Below, piece by piece: positions 24,196-34,971 of a stretch of DNA of 64,000 nt. The notes beneath the pieces are model-generated. The model was not told the DNA's origin. It saw only the letters and a program-made list of their open reading frames with translations, and did no database searches. The position numbers were made by a program, and so were the translations under genes. Source of the DNA: Neospora caninum Liverpool. Its lineage: Eukaryota; Apicomplexa; Conoidasida; Eucoccidiorida; Sarcocystidae. Location: NCBI RefSeq assembly GCF_000208865.1, contig NC_018395.1, positions 3,193,920 through 3,257,919 on the forward strand, in the 5' to 3' direction. Every line of letters begins with the position of its first letter. Position 1 is the stretch's first letter.

Positions 24196-27100
24196 TCATA
24201 CGCGACAGAGTTCTTCAAATTCTTCTATCATCGTCCTCAGAGCTACAAATGGTTTCTCGCCCCGCAGTTTGGTTTGTACAACTGTGGGAAACTGGGGATA
24301 GTTCAAATCAAAATCTAACGCTGAAGCGGCCTCTGTCGGCACTTGAGACGTGTTAGATTGCAATATCTCTCCGAGAGCATGCGGTATGCCCTGAAGATTC
24401 AAAAATACACTCCTACTGGCACCCATCCCTGGCAGGAGCGTGCCTCGACAGGCTCGCAAAAGACTCGAGTGCTAAATCCTCTGAAGAGCACCCGACGGAT
24501 ACAAAACGGGAAAAGACAAACGCGCGGAGCTACGATGGCCAGTATTTTCTCCTTAGTTCACTCCGACTGCGTCCTTCTGGCGGGTCATGGCTTTTCGTCG
24601 CGAAGCATTTCGCTCTCCCCCGGTCGCCAGTCTGGTCCGACGACCTGTCTACGCAGAAGACCTCCAAGCTTGAATCGTGTGGGTGTCCCATCAAGTGTCG
24701 CTCCCAACGAATGGCTTGAGAAAAACGCGAATCTTTGGTTCCAATGAAATAGGCTGCTCGCGCGGCAATCCACACTTCAATTAGTGCGGTTATGCCTGGA
24801 TGCAGGAGCAGAGAAGTGTAGTCCCCGCTGCGGCCTCGTGGCTCTCCTTTCGAGACGTGGAATGAACCACTGTGTGCGACGTGACTACTTGTTCGTGGAT
24901 TTGCTCGTACCAGACTTCTAACTGTTGACACTTCGAAGAAAACTACGGTGTACACGGAAGGTGTAGCAAAGGACGCAGCAGCACCCACTTGGGCGACTGC
25001 ATCTCGCAGCACGCGTTTCTCGTCTTCGGTCCCGTCCGTGCATATGAACGCCTACACATGACGCAGCACAGAAGAAAGAAACGTCACAGTCATTCCGCGG
25101 AACACGTCATTCCCGTGAAAGTGTTTAAAATGTGCCGAAAGCGCGGTACACAAGCTGTATGGAAAGGCGTGGATGCATTATCTCGAAACTTTCTCCGCAA
25201 GCAGGATCTACCGGCCAGTGGAAAAAGGCCTCCAGGTCATGGTTTTGTAGAGAACGGCATCGACTGACCAGCCCAGTCTTTTACAGATGGGCACACAGAC
25301 AGTGACGACTGAAGAGAGTCTAGCTATACCAGTTTTTGGGAGCTTTGCAAAATCTTACGTGCTGGCCGGCTAGGCACAACAGCTGGTTCTCCCTCTTTAG
25401 TCACTGAGAAAAAAAACCCTCGCCTACCTTGAAGACGCCGTGCTCCTGCATTCTACCGACGAGATATTCTGCTGCCCTCTGCAACGATACTGAGCGATTC
25501 AAATACAGAAAATCAGTTCTCCTCAAGTGCGCAGAGATGTATCCACCCTTCGCCGTGACTTCGCCTCTTTCTCCGCCAAATCGTGCAATGTCTCGGTACC
25601 CTTCATTCGCGTCTTCTACCTCTCGGCTGCTGAGTAAGCTGCGGATGAAGAGGTCTCCAATTTCTCGCAGTTTCGGGTGCACGTACAGCATATCGAGAAG
25701 ATGTGTGTCCAGAAGCACATTCGGCCAGGGAACCAGCAGATTCTCCCCAAACTAAACGCACAGACGAACGCAAAACTCAGTATTCTGCAACATGTCATTT
25801 ATCGACACCATGCCTCACCACGAAACGATAACGAGGCTGCGCGTTCGTGCCAAAATCCCGAGGGCGACTGCGGCTGCAGATGCAAGGCTCGAAGGGATCT
25901 ACACACAGAGGCCGGTTGGGCGTGCGGTAAGACGCGCTCGCTCCGCAAAGAGAAAAAAACTTCAGACCCAAGCGAGGAAACCGAACCCTCCCAGGCAGCG
26001 TCTACAGCCATAAACCAAAGCACGCCGGAGGCGTATGCCTACGCGCGCCAACACATGCCGCGTGTAGAACGCATGCGACTCGGCAGCACTCTGCATCCGC
26101 TGGGTGATTAACTGCTGGGACTGTTGCCACATAGACATCCTGCGCGGCCCGCTAAAACAAATCGCGTGCAGACCTGCCCACACTACCTCACTCTTCTTTA
26201 TGAAACCGCAAAGCCTCGAATGGATTGCTTCCACGTGGCCCACATGCATATAAATATATATATATATATATATAGGGACGAGTCTGTTTGACGTGACGAT
26301 GAGTCTCCCTTCCACGGGAGGTGCATGGAGATGTGGAAAACAAGGGAACAAAAAGAACGCGTTACAATGTATGTGTATGAAGATAGCTGTGTAGACTGCC
26401 GCCGCTGCGCCCCGCAAAAATGGCCGCAGGGGAGCTAACAACGCAAGTGGATCAACGTGCCCGCCGGCTGCGAGGGAGGCGAGTGGAAACGAAGAGCGTG
26501 AACTGACCTTTAAACCAAGCGTTTGAACAGCTCCAGAGGGGCGCTCTGCCACGGAGTGCCACAACAGATCGGCCACGCGTTCTGCGTCCGGCATGTAAAG
26601 TTTAGCACACCACTGAAACACGAAAAACACAGGAAAGCGAAGATGTGGAGACGCCGACTAGGCTTTGTGTGAGGGCGGGGACGACTTCTCGCCAGCAGCG
26701 CGCGAGAAGAGAAAGAGAAAAACTAGGCACAGAAACACGAGACGAGCGAATAAGACAGCGGGTCAGAGACGAACAGAGGCGACGCAGCGAAAACCCAACT
26801 TGCAAGTCACTTACCATTTCCAGTGTCCGTACAGTCCCGCAGAATCCTCCGAACCATAAAGAGACTCCTCGCCAGGCCTCAACGTCGCCAGATGGACTGT
26901 ATCCTTCCTCGCTCGCTCCTGTTGTTTGTTCGACCTTTCCCCGGGATCCCTCGCCCCTCTGTGCGCGATCGCTTTGCCGCCCGTCAGGCACCACGGCGGA
27001 ACGGATCTGCGCGCACGCTGAAAGATCGTTAACGTCGCAACAACCCTCTTCCGTCTCTCCCCGTTGGTCTGTTGCTTCCTCTGCAACACGCGACGGCAAC

Positions 27101-29108
27101 GGGCAAACACAGAACGGACGTTTCTTGGCTGCTGCGGCGGACGAAAAGTGCACTGAGAAGACGACATCCAATTCCTGCAGCGAGACGACCGACAAGCAAT
27201 GACAGCCCAGAACACGCAAGGTTTCACAGCTGCGCACAGCATGGAAAAATGAAGCAAGAAAAGACGAGCACGCGCCAACGGAGTGGGCAACTCGTGGCGA
27301 TACACCGGGCGCACTCGCGCGTATCCGTGGTGAAAACGCCCTCAGTGTACACTCTGGAGAAGTCCCCGATCCGTGCACCGCACGTGGACTGGCCGGTGTG
27401 CATCTCAAGTCGCTGTGTGGCGGGACGCGAGCTTGGCACAGACAGCCTGGGCATATTCGAGCCTCACCGGGGCCGTCTGTGTTTCCTTTCTCTGCCGTCT
27501 GTCGCCCCACGGGTCTGGGCGCGTCAGTTGATAGGTCAAAAAGTCCTCATACTCCATCACAGGGATCCGCTCTCTCAAGTGCTCGAAATCAAAGAAGGCA
27601 CCCCACGGAACGTGCCTCAGCCACGGGTTTCCGTCCAACTCTCTGACAGCCTCCTCGGAAAAGCGCCAGTGTGCCAAACGACACCAGGGAGGGAGAACAA
27701 GCACCCAGACGGGGAACAGCAGTGAAGTCGAGGATGCAGCGCACTCGTGACGCGAAGACGACGACGGCGGAGGAGAAGCACAAGAAAGGGGAACCCGCGC
27801 GTGATTTTGAACCTGTCTCGCCCTTTCTTCTGCATGCAGCTGCGTCATCCTTGCTTGCTGCGCCGAGCGAGCGTTTAACATAGAGACCACGAGCGCAACC
27901 CGATAAATAACTTCTTTCTGAAGCTGATCACACGAACAGGCAAAGGCCAGAAGAAAACACCGGAGAGGCATGCGGCAAGGTGGTGTCAACGGATGAACAA
28001 GAGAGTACTGATGGCGCGAGTTCGACGTGGTTCAGCCTTAGTCTCGACGCACGTCGCAGTCGACCACGTAGCAGCAACAAGCAGTGGGCGCCGCGCGTCC
28101 ACCGTGGCAAGTGAAGCTTCCAAATTTCTCGTAGCCGAAAAAATCCTGGACACTGTTTCCCCCGTCCCGAACTCACATGAAAGCCTTCCCCGTTTTTGAC
28201 GTCGTACACGAGGAAACGGAAATCGGTCACTTCTGGATGCCCCCTAGTTTGTGCCTCTCTGCTGTTCAATGTGTCGAGGCTGCCTGAAGGAAAGCCGAAG
28301 GACCAGCAGAAGCAGAAGTCAGCAATTCGCCTGTTTTCTCCTCAGCATGGCGCCCTAACGCCCCAGGCCCCATATACGGAGCCTCGTCGAACTTTCCCTG
28401 AACTCTGGGGAGGCGATGTCTGTTACCGGCGTAACTGCTGACCTCCGCAATCGACGTTCTTTGTTTCCCACGAGCTCTGGAAGAGACACGAATGTGATCC
28501 CAGGAAACCACCTGACTACACAGACGCCAAGTCCCGGGAGTGACGCGTGCTTCCACCGTGAGAGGAACCTTCCGCCGGGGAGCATGCCGCGCCGCACTGG
28601 CGTTCGGTTCGGCAGTACACGTTTCTGCCAAAGAACCTTGCAAGCGCGACATCAAGAGCCACGCTCGTTCCTGGTTTTTAGCTCTTGAATATCGTTGTTT
28701 CCGAGATCCAAGTGCTACTGAGTTAGCAGACACATAGCTAGGATGGTCCCCTTTGCGGAAACGGAATGGATCAACGTGTCGCCGCCGCAACCCACTCTGG
28801 AGCTTACGAGGGCACGTGACGCGCGGGGGGACCAAGAAGCTGCTGAGTCTCCTGCTCAAGTCTCCGTAGGCAGAGCAGGTGTTTTCGAGTGTCGCCGACG
28901 AGACGGATGCAGTGGCAACAGGGAGAATCGCGAGCGAGAGCATAAACGGGGCGAGAGAAAACAGCAATCGGCCACTACCGCGGGGGCGAGGCGCCGAAAA
29001 TCCCAAACGATAAGACGGAGACAAGCTCGCCACAGAATTTATCCGTTCGCACGCCTGCGCCTGGATGAGCAACGAGGAGCTGCCTCCCCTGCCGGCGCTC
29101 CGACCCAT
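24196..29108 (-). CDS. POFUT2: GDP-fucose protein O-fucosyltransferase 2 (secretory pathway)
   Basis: GT68-family enzyme that transfers fucose from GDP-fucose to Ser/Thr of folded thrombospondin type 1 repeats in the ER. Exons: 29108-28808, 28283-28177, 27923-27468, 27174-26815, 26612-26508, 25751-25428 and 25051 onward. Recognisable blocks: YDVKNGEGFH (about 127-136, with the catalytic-type Glu), WVLVLPPWCRLAHW, VPWGAFFDF, IPVMEYEDFL, HLRRTDFLYLNRSVSL (about 518, with the conserved Arg) and AARAAYFIGTKDSRFS. A hydrophobic stretch near residues 47-66 fits a signal anchor; starting at the Met at 28943 would give a short cleavable signal. Exon 3 carries a low-complexity insertion ahead of the WVLVLPPW block. 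Two 3' ends are possible. Exon 7 may read straight to a stop at 24530 (about 724 residues). Alternatively it splices at 24653 to an exon 24390-24196 whose composition looks more protein-like. I favour the spliced end slightly. Confidence 0.92.
26250..26273. repeat. (AT)n microsatellite in POFUT2 intron
   Basis: About 12 AT units between the POFUT2 exons ending at 26508 and starting at 25751 on the gene strand. Confidence 0.9.
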
Positions 29109-30671
29109 GGTGCAGAGTGGGGGATGACAACCAGTGGAACAGCGAGGAGATGAGGACCGAGAGAAGGGAAAGCAACCGCGTTGGCTAAGAGCGGCGAGAC
29201 GCAGTTTTTGAACACGAAGCGCAAGCGTAAGTGTGGAACGAAGGAAGACGGAAAAGGTGCCAGCTGCAGTCGGCGCAGGGGGGAAGGCCAGCGACCGCGG
29301 CGAGATGCCAGCAGGATGCAGCAGCGCTTGAAAGTCACGGATAGAAGAGCACACCCTTGGTGCTGAAGGATGCATATGCGTCGGTCTCAACGAGGAGCTG
29401 TATATGGACACCGGATGCAAGGCAGAAGGCACTTTTTGCAGGGACGGGTATGCGCGTAAGACTCAACATCAAAGTGTCAGACGGCTTGGGGCAAAAACGG
29501 GGGGTGATTCGACGGTTTTTACCAGCGAACGGTCTCTGGTTTTCCTGGGAAAACGGACATGCGCATGCTTCGTTGAATCCTTCCATGAGGCTCGGGGAAA
29601 AATCACGTGAGGCGGGAAACTTACCGTTCTTCGCCTCGGCTCTAGGAAACAAAAACGCCGAGCGGGTCTATCGATGGTCGCGAAACATGCCGACGCAGAC
29701 AACCCACACGAGACGATGAAGCGACATGATGACAAATGCGTCTGCTCGCTCGTTAACCCAGTTACCTGAGTTCCACACAACTCTCCACTGAACACGAGTG
29801 AGCATCTGTGCTCTAACTGCTATGACGTCGGCAGCGAAAGCGAAATGGGGACGGAAAGTCGCGAACGCCAAACGCGTACCCGGGACACTTTCACTCCCAC
29901 CCTTGTGAATCGATCTTCAAGCAATTCCTACGGGGGCTGAGAACGCGCGTGGTACAAGAATCGGAGACAGAAAAATCATGAAGCGCGTGGACGGCTATTT
30001 GGCATGTCCGTGCCCAATCGGAGACAGGCGGAGCTGCGCGGCGGCGCTGGCTGCCCGACAGGATCGCTGGTCCGGTCACCAGAGGTCACCTTCACGCGGT
30101 TTGCCCCCGTCTTCATGTGGCAATCGTGGAGACCGGGGCCCGAATAAAGGACGACGCGGTCCCGACGGACGAAGCATGCCTGGAAACGATTGTCGACACA
30201 AGAGTTTTACTTGGAACAGTCTTAAGCACGCTGTTCTCCGACGGTTGTTCGCTGTCGTGCGTGTCTGTTTCCGGCGTCCGATAGCAGTCCATTTGAAGAG
30301 AGAAGGAGGATAAACCGTAAGTTGTGGGGAGGCCGATTTCTCGGGCGTTTATGCGGTGCAACTGCCTCTCTTCTCTCACGCACGTGCCAACGAGGAAAAA
30401 GGGAGCGAGTCTGCGGGGGTCTGTCTAGTCTGTCTGTACACCGGAACCGAAGTGGTAGATCAGCTGAGTGTTCCTGGAGTTCCTACCACATCTTTTGCCT
30501 CCTTTGGCGGGTGGCTGTTGGAGACTCTTTCCCGAATGCCTGTCTTCTTCGCAGCGGATCGGTTCCACGTGGTTTGTGGATCTGCATTTTCCGGGATGCA
30601 GCTCTGGAAGCGCTGATTCCCCGTTTTTCATGTTTACACACCCCTGAGAGAGCGAACCCAGAAACAAGAAG
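29109..30671. other. Divergent intergenic region between POFUT2 and phosphatidylserine synthase
   Basis: About 1.56 kb separating two head-to-head genes, expected to hold both promoters and 5' leaders. The POFUT2 reading frame stays open upstream to 29432, so its start could be further out. No TATA-like element can be assigned with confidence, and there is no separate gene that I can support. Confidence 0.55.
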
Positions 30672-32555
30672 ATGCAACTCCGCGAGAGAAAGCTCGCGGG
30701 AGCTTTTGACAACCAAGGCTCGCCGCACCATCTGAAGCCGCCTGTGACGCCTGGCTCTTCATGCTCCTCAGTCAACGAGTGTTCGCGGCGGGCGTCCCAT
30801 GACTCCAACGCGGCCTCGGTTTACCGCGAACATGCAGCCCACTATGCGCAGAAGTTTCGAGCCGCCATCGACTACACGACTCGGGAGGAACCTCGCCAGA
30901 TTCTGTGGGGTTTTATTCTTGTCCTGAGCTTGCTTCTTCTCGGGTTCCGTGACCAGCTGCTGCCGTCTTCTTCTCAGGTGAACCTGGTGCACAGAGGCGC
31001 CGGAGAAGCTGTTCAGCCCACGGTCTCGCCAAGTGAGACTGCTGTCGCTCCTGGCGCAAAACTTCCTGGAAATGATGCCACGGTGAAGTGCACCGCGGGT
31101 TCGCGAAAGAAGAACGACAACGAAGATGTTGGAGCAGATGGGGGTGACGATCCGAATGAAAGCTGTCAGCGGGCTACACCAGAGGCTCCTCGTGTATCTG
31201 AGCAGCAGTCTTCTACGTCCGGTCGTACTCAGGTTGCTCCTTCGGTGTTTTCTTCAATCTTTGGTGGTTCGTCCTCGGCCTCTGTCTCTTCTCCTCTGAG
31301 CACGAATGTCAGGCGAGTGGTGACTGGGCTTCTTGTCCTCGTCTGCCTGTACTGTTTCCTCCAGGCGAAAGATGGTTTGCTCGTTCGTCCACACCCTGGT
31401 TTCTGGCGCCTGGTACATGGCGTTTGCCTGGTTCACTTGATTGTTATGGTTGTGCTTCTGGTCCTCGACGTGGAGACCGGACTACTTGTTTTGGAGTTGT
31501 TGTTCCCAGAAATTGCAGGGAAAAGGAAAGAAATTTTTGCAGGAACACTTGTGCTTGATTGCCGAATCAACGGAGACACGATCAAGCGTCAGTTAACGAG
31601 TGTGTGGTTCATCTCGCATGTTGTTGGTTGGCTAGGGAAGATGGTCATTCTCAGAAATTGGGGTCTTTGTCTTCTTTACTCCATCTTCTTTGAATTAGGA
31701 GAATTGTCCTTCCACTGGCTTGTCCCAGAACTTTGCGAATGCTGGTGGGACAGTATCTTCATAGATGCTCTTCTGTCCAATGTAAGCGGCATGCTTCTGG
31801 GGGCCGTCTTCATGAAGTTTATCAACATGCACCAGTATGACTGGCTAGGCCGCCATCCGCTGTACCAGAAGGTCTTCATGAGTTTGACTCCCTTTTCTTC
31901 CGAGGGCTATGACTGGAGCTTCTACAAGACCCCACGGCACCTGTTCCTGTCCATCGCACTGCTCACGTTTTGCGTTTTCTTGGAGTTGAATGTCTTCTTC
32001 CTTATGGCCGCGCTTGATATCCCTGCAACCCACTATATCAACCCTCTCCGAACGCTGTACCTCACTCTACTAGGCGCTGCGGCCGCCCCCGAGCACTACG
32101 AATATACCATGTTCAGTCGAGAGAGAGTTGGCCACAACGAATGGTTACTTGTTGTGATCCTCAGTGTCGAATTGTTGGTGTGTGTCAAGTATGGGGCAGG
32201 CCGGTACAACGCCGAGACCCCTCCCCTCGATCTAGTTATACCGTGGGTTGCTGCGCTCAGCCTCTTTGCTGCATGGTGTTACTGTTACTTTTCGACGGCT
32301 GACCTCCGCGGGAACAATGGCGAGGAAGGGATCAAGGCGCCTGTGTCCCACGCACGAAGAGGGGGAGAAGAAATGGAAAATCTGGCAGAAGAACCGAAAA
32401 AGACAAAACGATCAGAGAAGCATCGAGTGCATTCCTGGCAAGACCAGGCCAAGCTGCTTGTCATTACAGTGCCTCCTCAGGCGTGTTTTATCCCTCTGCT
32501 GTATCTTATGAAATTCTACTTTTACGACTACGTCAAAATCGAGCGCAATCAGTGA
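30672..32555 (+). CDS. PSS: Phosphatidylserine synthase, base-exchange type (PTDSS family)
   Basis: ER membrane enzyme that swaps the head group of a phospholipid (choline or ethanolamine) for L-serine. It is a single 627-residue open frame. The family core begins near residue 240 with HPGFWRLVHG, matching the R-P-H-P-x-x-W-R signature of mammalian PTDSS1/2. It continues through ISHVVGWLGKMVILRNWGLC, FELGELSFHWLVPELCECWWDS (near 355), LSNVSGMLLG and a final VCVKYGAG block. I count about nine hydrophobic segments, including an extra N-terminal one near residues 77-90. The N-terminal 200 residues contain a Ser/Thr/acidic linker absent from mammalian enzymes. A charged linker and one more hydrophobic segment follow the core at the C-terminus. 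It has no introns, unlike most neighbours. The start is the first Met of the open frame. Confidence 0.95.
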   Translation: MQLRERKLAGAFDNQGSPHHLKPPVTPGSSCSSVNECSRRASHDSNAASVYREHAAHYAQKFRAAIDYTTREEPRQILWGFILVLSLLLLGFRDQLLPSSSQVNLVHRGAGEAVQPTVSPSETAVAPGAKLPGNDATVKCTAGSRKKNDNEDVGADGGDDPNESCQRATPEAPRVSEQQSSTSGRTQVAPSVFSSIFGGSSSASVSSPLSTNVRRVVTGLLVLVCLYCFLQAKDGLLVRPHPGFWRLVHGVCLVHLIVMVVLLVLDVETGLLVLELLFPEIAGKRKEIFAGTLVLDCRINGDTIKRQLTSVWFISHVVGWLGKMVILRNWGLCLLYSIFFELGELSFHWLVPELCECWWDSIFIDALLSNVSGMLLGAVFMKFINMHQYDWLGRHPLYQKVFMSLTPFSSEGYDWSFYKTPRHLFLSIALLTFCVFLELNVFFLMAALDIPATHYINPLRTLYLTLLGAAAAPEHYEYTMFSRERVGHNEWLLVVILSVELLVCVKYGAGRYNAETPPLDLVIPWVAALSLFAAWCYCYFSTADLRGNNGEEGIKAPVSHARRGGEEMENLAEEPKKTKRSEKHRVHSWQDQAKLLVITVPPQACFIPLLYLMKFYFYDYVKIERNQ

Positions 32556-34011
32556 ACGGCCCGAACAAACCAGTCAAGCGAGAAATTGAACTACGCGAGC
32601 AGGAGTTGTTTTCGACTGATTTTGTATAGAGTTTGCTGCTTTGCCAGCTGGATCCAGAGCCAAAAAAACCGAATTGTGGGCCTCGAGGGGGTTTCGTATC
32701 CATTCGGGGTTACAGCGGTCTAGACAGAGAAGGAAACATTGCGCAGTTCCATGGTATACGCGGAGCGCTTCCGTGAGAATGCGCTGGGTTCCCACTCTCG
32801 CCCGCTGGACGGTAGCGCGGAGTTTTTGTTTCAGCATATCACCGTTGCCGTAATCATGTGTTGTTCGGTGAATGGCCGTACCCTAAGGGGGTGGTGTGTG
32901 CGGCGAAGACGGGTTTGGAGTGCACATGTTGGACCACAACGGAGCCAGCCGCAGGCAGCAGCGGGGTTTTTCTGTATATACCGACGGAAGCGTATCTCAC
33001 CGCATCGGTTGAGAGACTTCGAGTTAGGGATTTGTCCATGTGCATCTAATTCTTTGTAGGATTGTTGCTATGCGCTGTCGGGGATGGTGTTGCCCAAGCA
33101 TCCTGCAAATGCGCTTGCGAGTGTCCCTACTTGTTAATGCTGACCAGAGTTTGGACATCAATTCCGTGAGTCCAAGTGTTATGTTTTACGATTCATGTGA
33201 GGGTACCGATTCCCGAGATGGTGTTCCTCTGCGACGCAGCTGCAGAATTGTCTTGCCCATATGAGTGATGGTTCCCTCGGAATCATCGAACTGAGTACGT
33301 CTTTGGCACCGTTTCAAGACTGTTGTCTCACCACCCCTGCAGGAGACCGCCTACAGCGTCGACCGTTGCAGGCGCCATGAGCACGAAACGTAGAAAAGTT
33401 AATACCTCTACAGCGTTTGACATAGCGATTGCAGCCCCGGTGCGGAAGATGCCCCCAACACCATTTGCAACTGGCCGTCGTTCGGCTCCAGGTGGTCACT
33501 TTGTCGCGAACACCGGTTTTGGTAGTTGATGAGCACCGTTTTCAGCAGTGATTGGAAACGGTTAAATGTCTTGCTAGAAACGAAAGGGAAACTGGAGCAA
33601 GTGTTATCCAACGGGAGCCTCTATTGGGTTTGCCGGACCGTTTCAGGGACAATGGAGTCTGTGTGTTCCTGCGTACAACATGCATATTCCAGCCTTACAA
33701 GCATTCATAGTCCGAAATGTTCTCTGCGAATACGTTAAAGAGTCATGATATAGAAGTTGCCACTGCGATGCTTTAGGAATCATTCGTGAATATAGATTTC
33801 TGGACACGGATCACCTACCCAATGGACATTCATTTCTAGCCAATAGGGCCTTCTGTCCTCAGTAGGCAAACGCAACTCCTGCAGGAGGATTTCATTGGCA
33901 CTCGAGGAGTTCTTTTTTGGGACCAGTCTGGAGTGAAAGCCCGAAATGGGATCTGTCGGAGGAGGGAACTGACGTTTTCTCGCGAAGGCCTGGGTGCAAC
34001 TGTTTGAAAAG
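32556..34011. other. Convergent intergenic region (3' ends of PSS and CYB5D1-like genes)
   Basis: About 1.46 kb with only short, overlapping open frames of no recognisable type. It should contain the two 3' untranslated regions. No repeats or RNA genes were seen. Confidence 0.55.
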
Positions 34012-34971
34012 TCACGCGACAGTTAAGTCGTCGTTGAAGTATAAATGAAGAGTGGGAATATGATCGTCCGGGTTGATGCCGAGTTCTCGTAGCCGCATTT
34101 CTTCGTCCGGAATGCCGTTCTCTTCCAGTGTTTGCTCCATGTTCAGAGGTTTCTCAAGTCTCTTCCACGTGTACGAGCCGGCGTGGTCGTTCTCGCTTAG
34201 ATACCTCCTCTGTATTTCGTTTATTGTGTCCTCACACGGCACCTCGAGGACTACTTCGTGCTGGACAAGCAGATTCAGAATGCGAATTTTTCGCGTTTTC
34301 TTCGTAAGGCGTCCTATCACGTATTTCTCGTCGAGCCACCAGGGTGTTCCGACGGTCGTTGCCCAGTCGCCGGAGGGGTACGGGGGTGGAATGTGGATGA
34401 ATCTGCCTTGAGGCGTGTATGGCTGCTCGATTCCCGTCTCTGGGTCAATGTGTCGAGTAGGGTTTCTTGTCTTCTCGTCAAACCAGTCCGAAATATCCGT
34501 CCCAGCTGCGGCTATCAGAGGAAGAGCTAATTCGTTTTGATGCTTGACAAGCAAGGGTGTCAAGTCGAGGACACGACCAAAGAGAGCTACCCAACAATCG
34601 TAGTGAGAACTGTGACTCGCCAGGTCAGCCAACGTATAGTAGCGGCACCGGGCCACCTGTTTGGCGACCAGGCGAGGATCCACGTCTTCATAGTTCTTTG
34701 CTGTTACTGGTATCTTCAACATCTTTCCGAACGCGCTGGGCTGCTGCATCCAGGGAGACTCAGAAGCTGGATATCTTCGTAGATCTTGTACCGTGATTGT
34801 GCTGGAGTGGCCGCGGCCTCTTTCCTCTGGGGACAGCTTGACAGAAAACAAATAAGACTCGAACGCCACCAACTGCCGTCGGGCTAGTCGTTTTGTTTTC
34901 TGGGCTGGTAGAAACGATGCTGTTCTCCCCCTGTGGTCCCCACCTTTTTCAATGCCGAGGCAGGAAACCAC
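34012..34971 (-). CDS. CYB5D1: Cytochrome b5 domain-containing protein, CYB5D1 family
   Basis: Up to 319 residues in one exon. From residue about 113 it follows the CYB5D1 family closely: YYTLADLASHSSHYDCWVAL, DLTPLLVKHQNELALPLI, AAGTDISDWFDEKTRNPTRH, then GRFIHIPPPYPSGDWA, GTPWWLDEKYVIGRLTKKTR, SYTWKRLEKPLNM, TLEENGIPDEE and a terminal LYFNDDLTVA. The heme-binding His-Pro-Gly-Gly loop of ordinary cytochrome b5 is replaced by KHQNELAL; the second His is kept in RHIDPETG. CYB5D1 proteins are linked to cilia and flagella in other eukaryotes. In a coccidian the likely place of use is the flagellated microgamete, which is inference. The frame opens at 34971, but family length suggests the Met at 34722 (MLKIPVTAK) may be the real start. 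Confidence 0.94.
   Translation of the reverse strand: MVSCLGIEKGGDHRGRTASFLPAQKTKRLARRQLVAFESYLFSVKLSPEERGRGHSSTITVQDLRRYPASESPWMQQPSAFGKMLKIPVTAKNYEDVDPRLVAKQVARCRYYTLADLASHSSHYDCWVALFGRVLDLTPLLVKHQNELALPLIAAAGTDISDWFDEKTRNPTRHIDPETGIEQPYTPQGRFIHIPPPYPSGDWATTVGTPWWLDEKYVIGRLTKKTRKIRILNLLVQHEVVLEVPCEDTINEIQRRYLSENDHAGSYTWKRLEKPLNMEQTLEENGIPDEEMRLRELGINPDDHIPTLHLYFNDDLTVA

Noticed and set aside
28266..29432. Whole 388-codon minus-strand frame as one POFUT2 first exon
   Set aside because: The donor at 28807 and acceptor at 28284 fit phase exactly and join family-like sequence; the lower part of the frame is intron.
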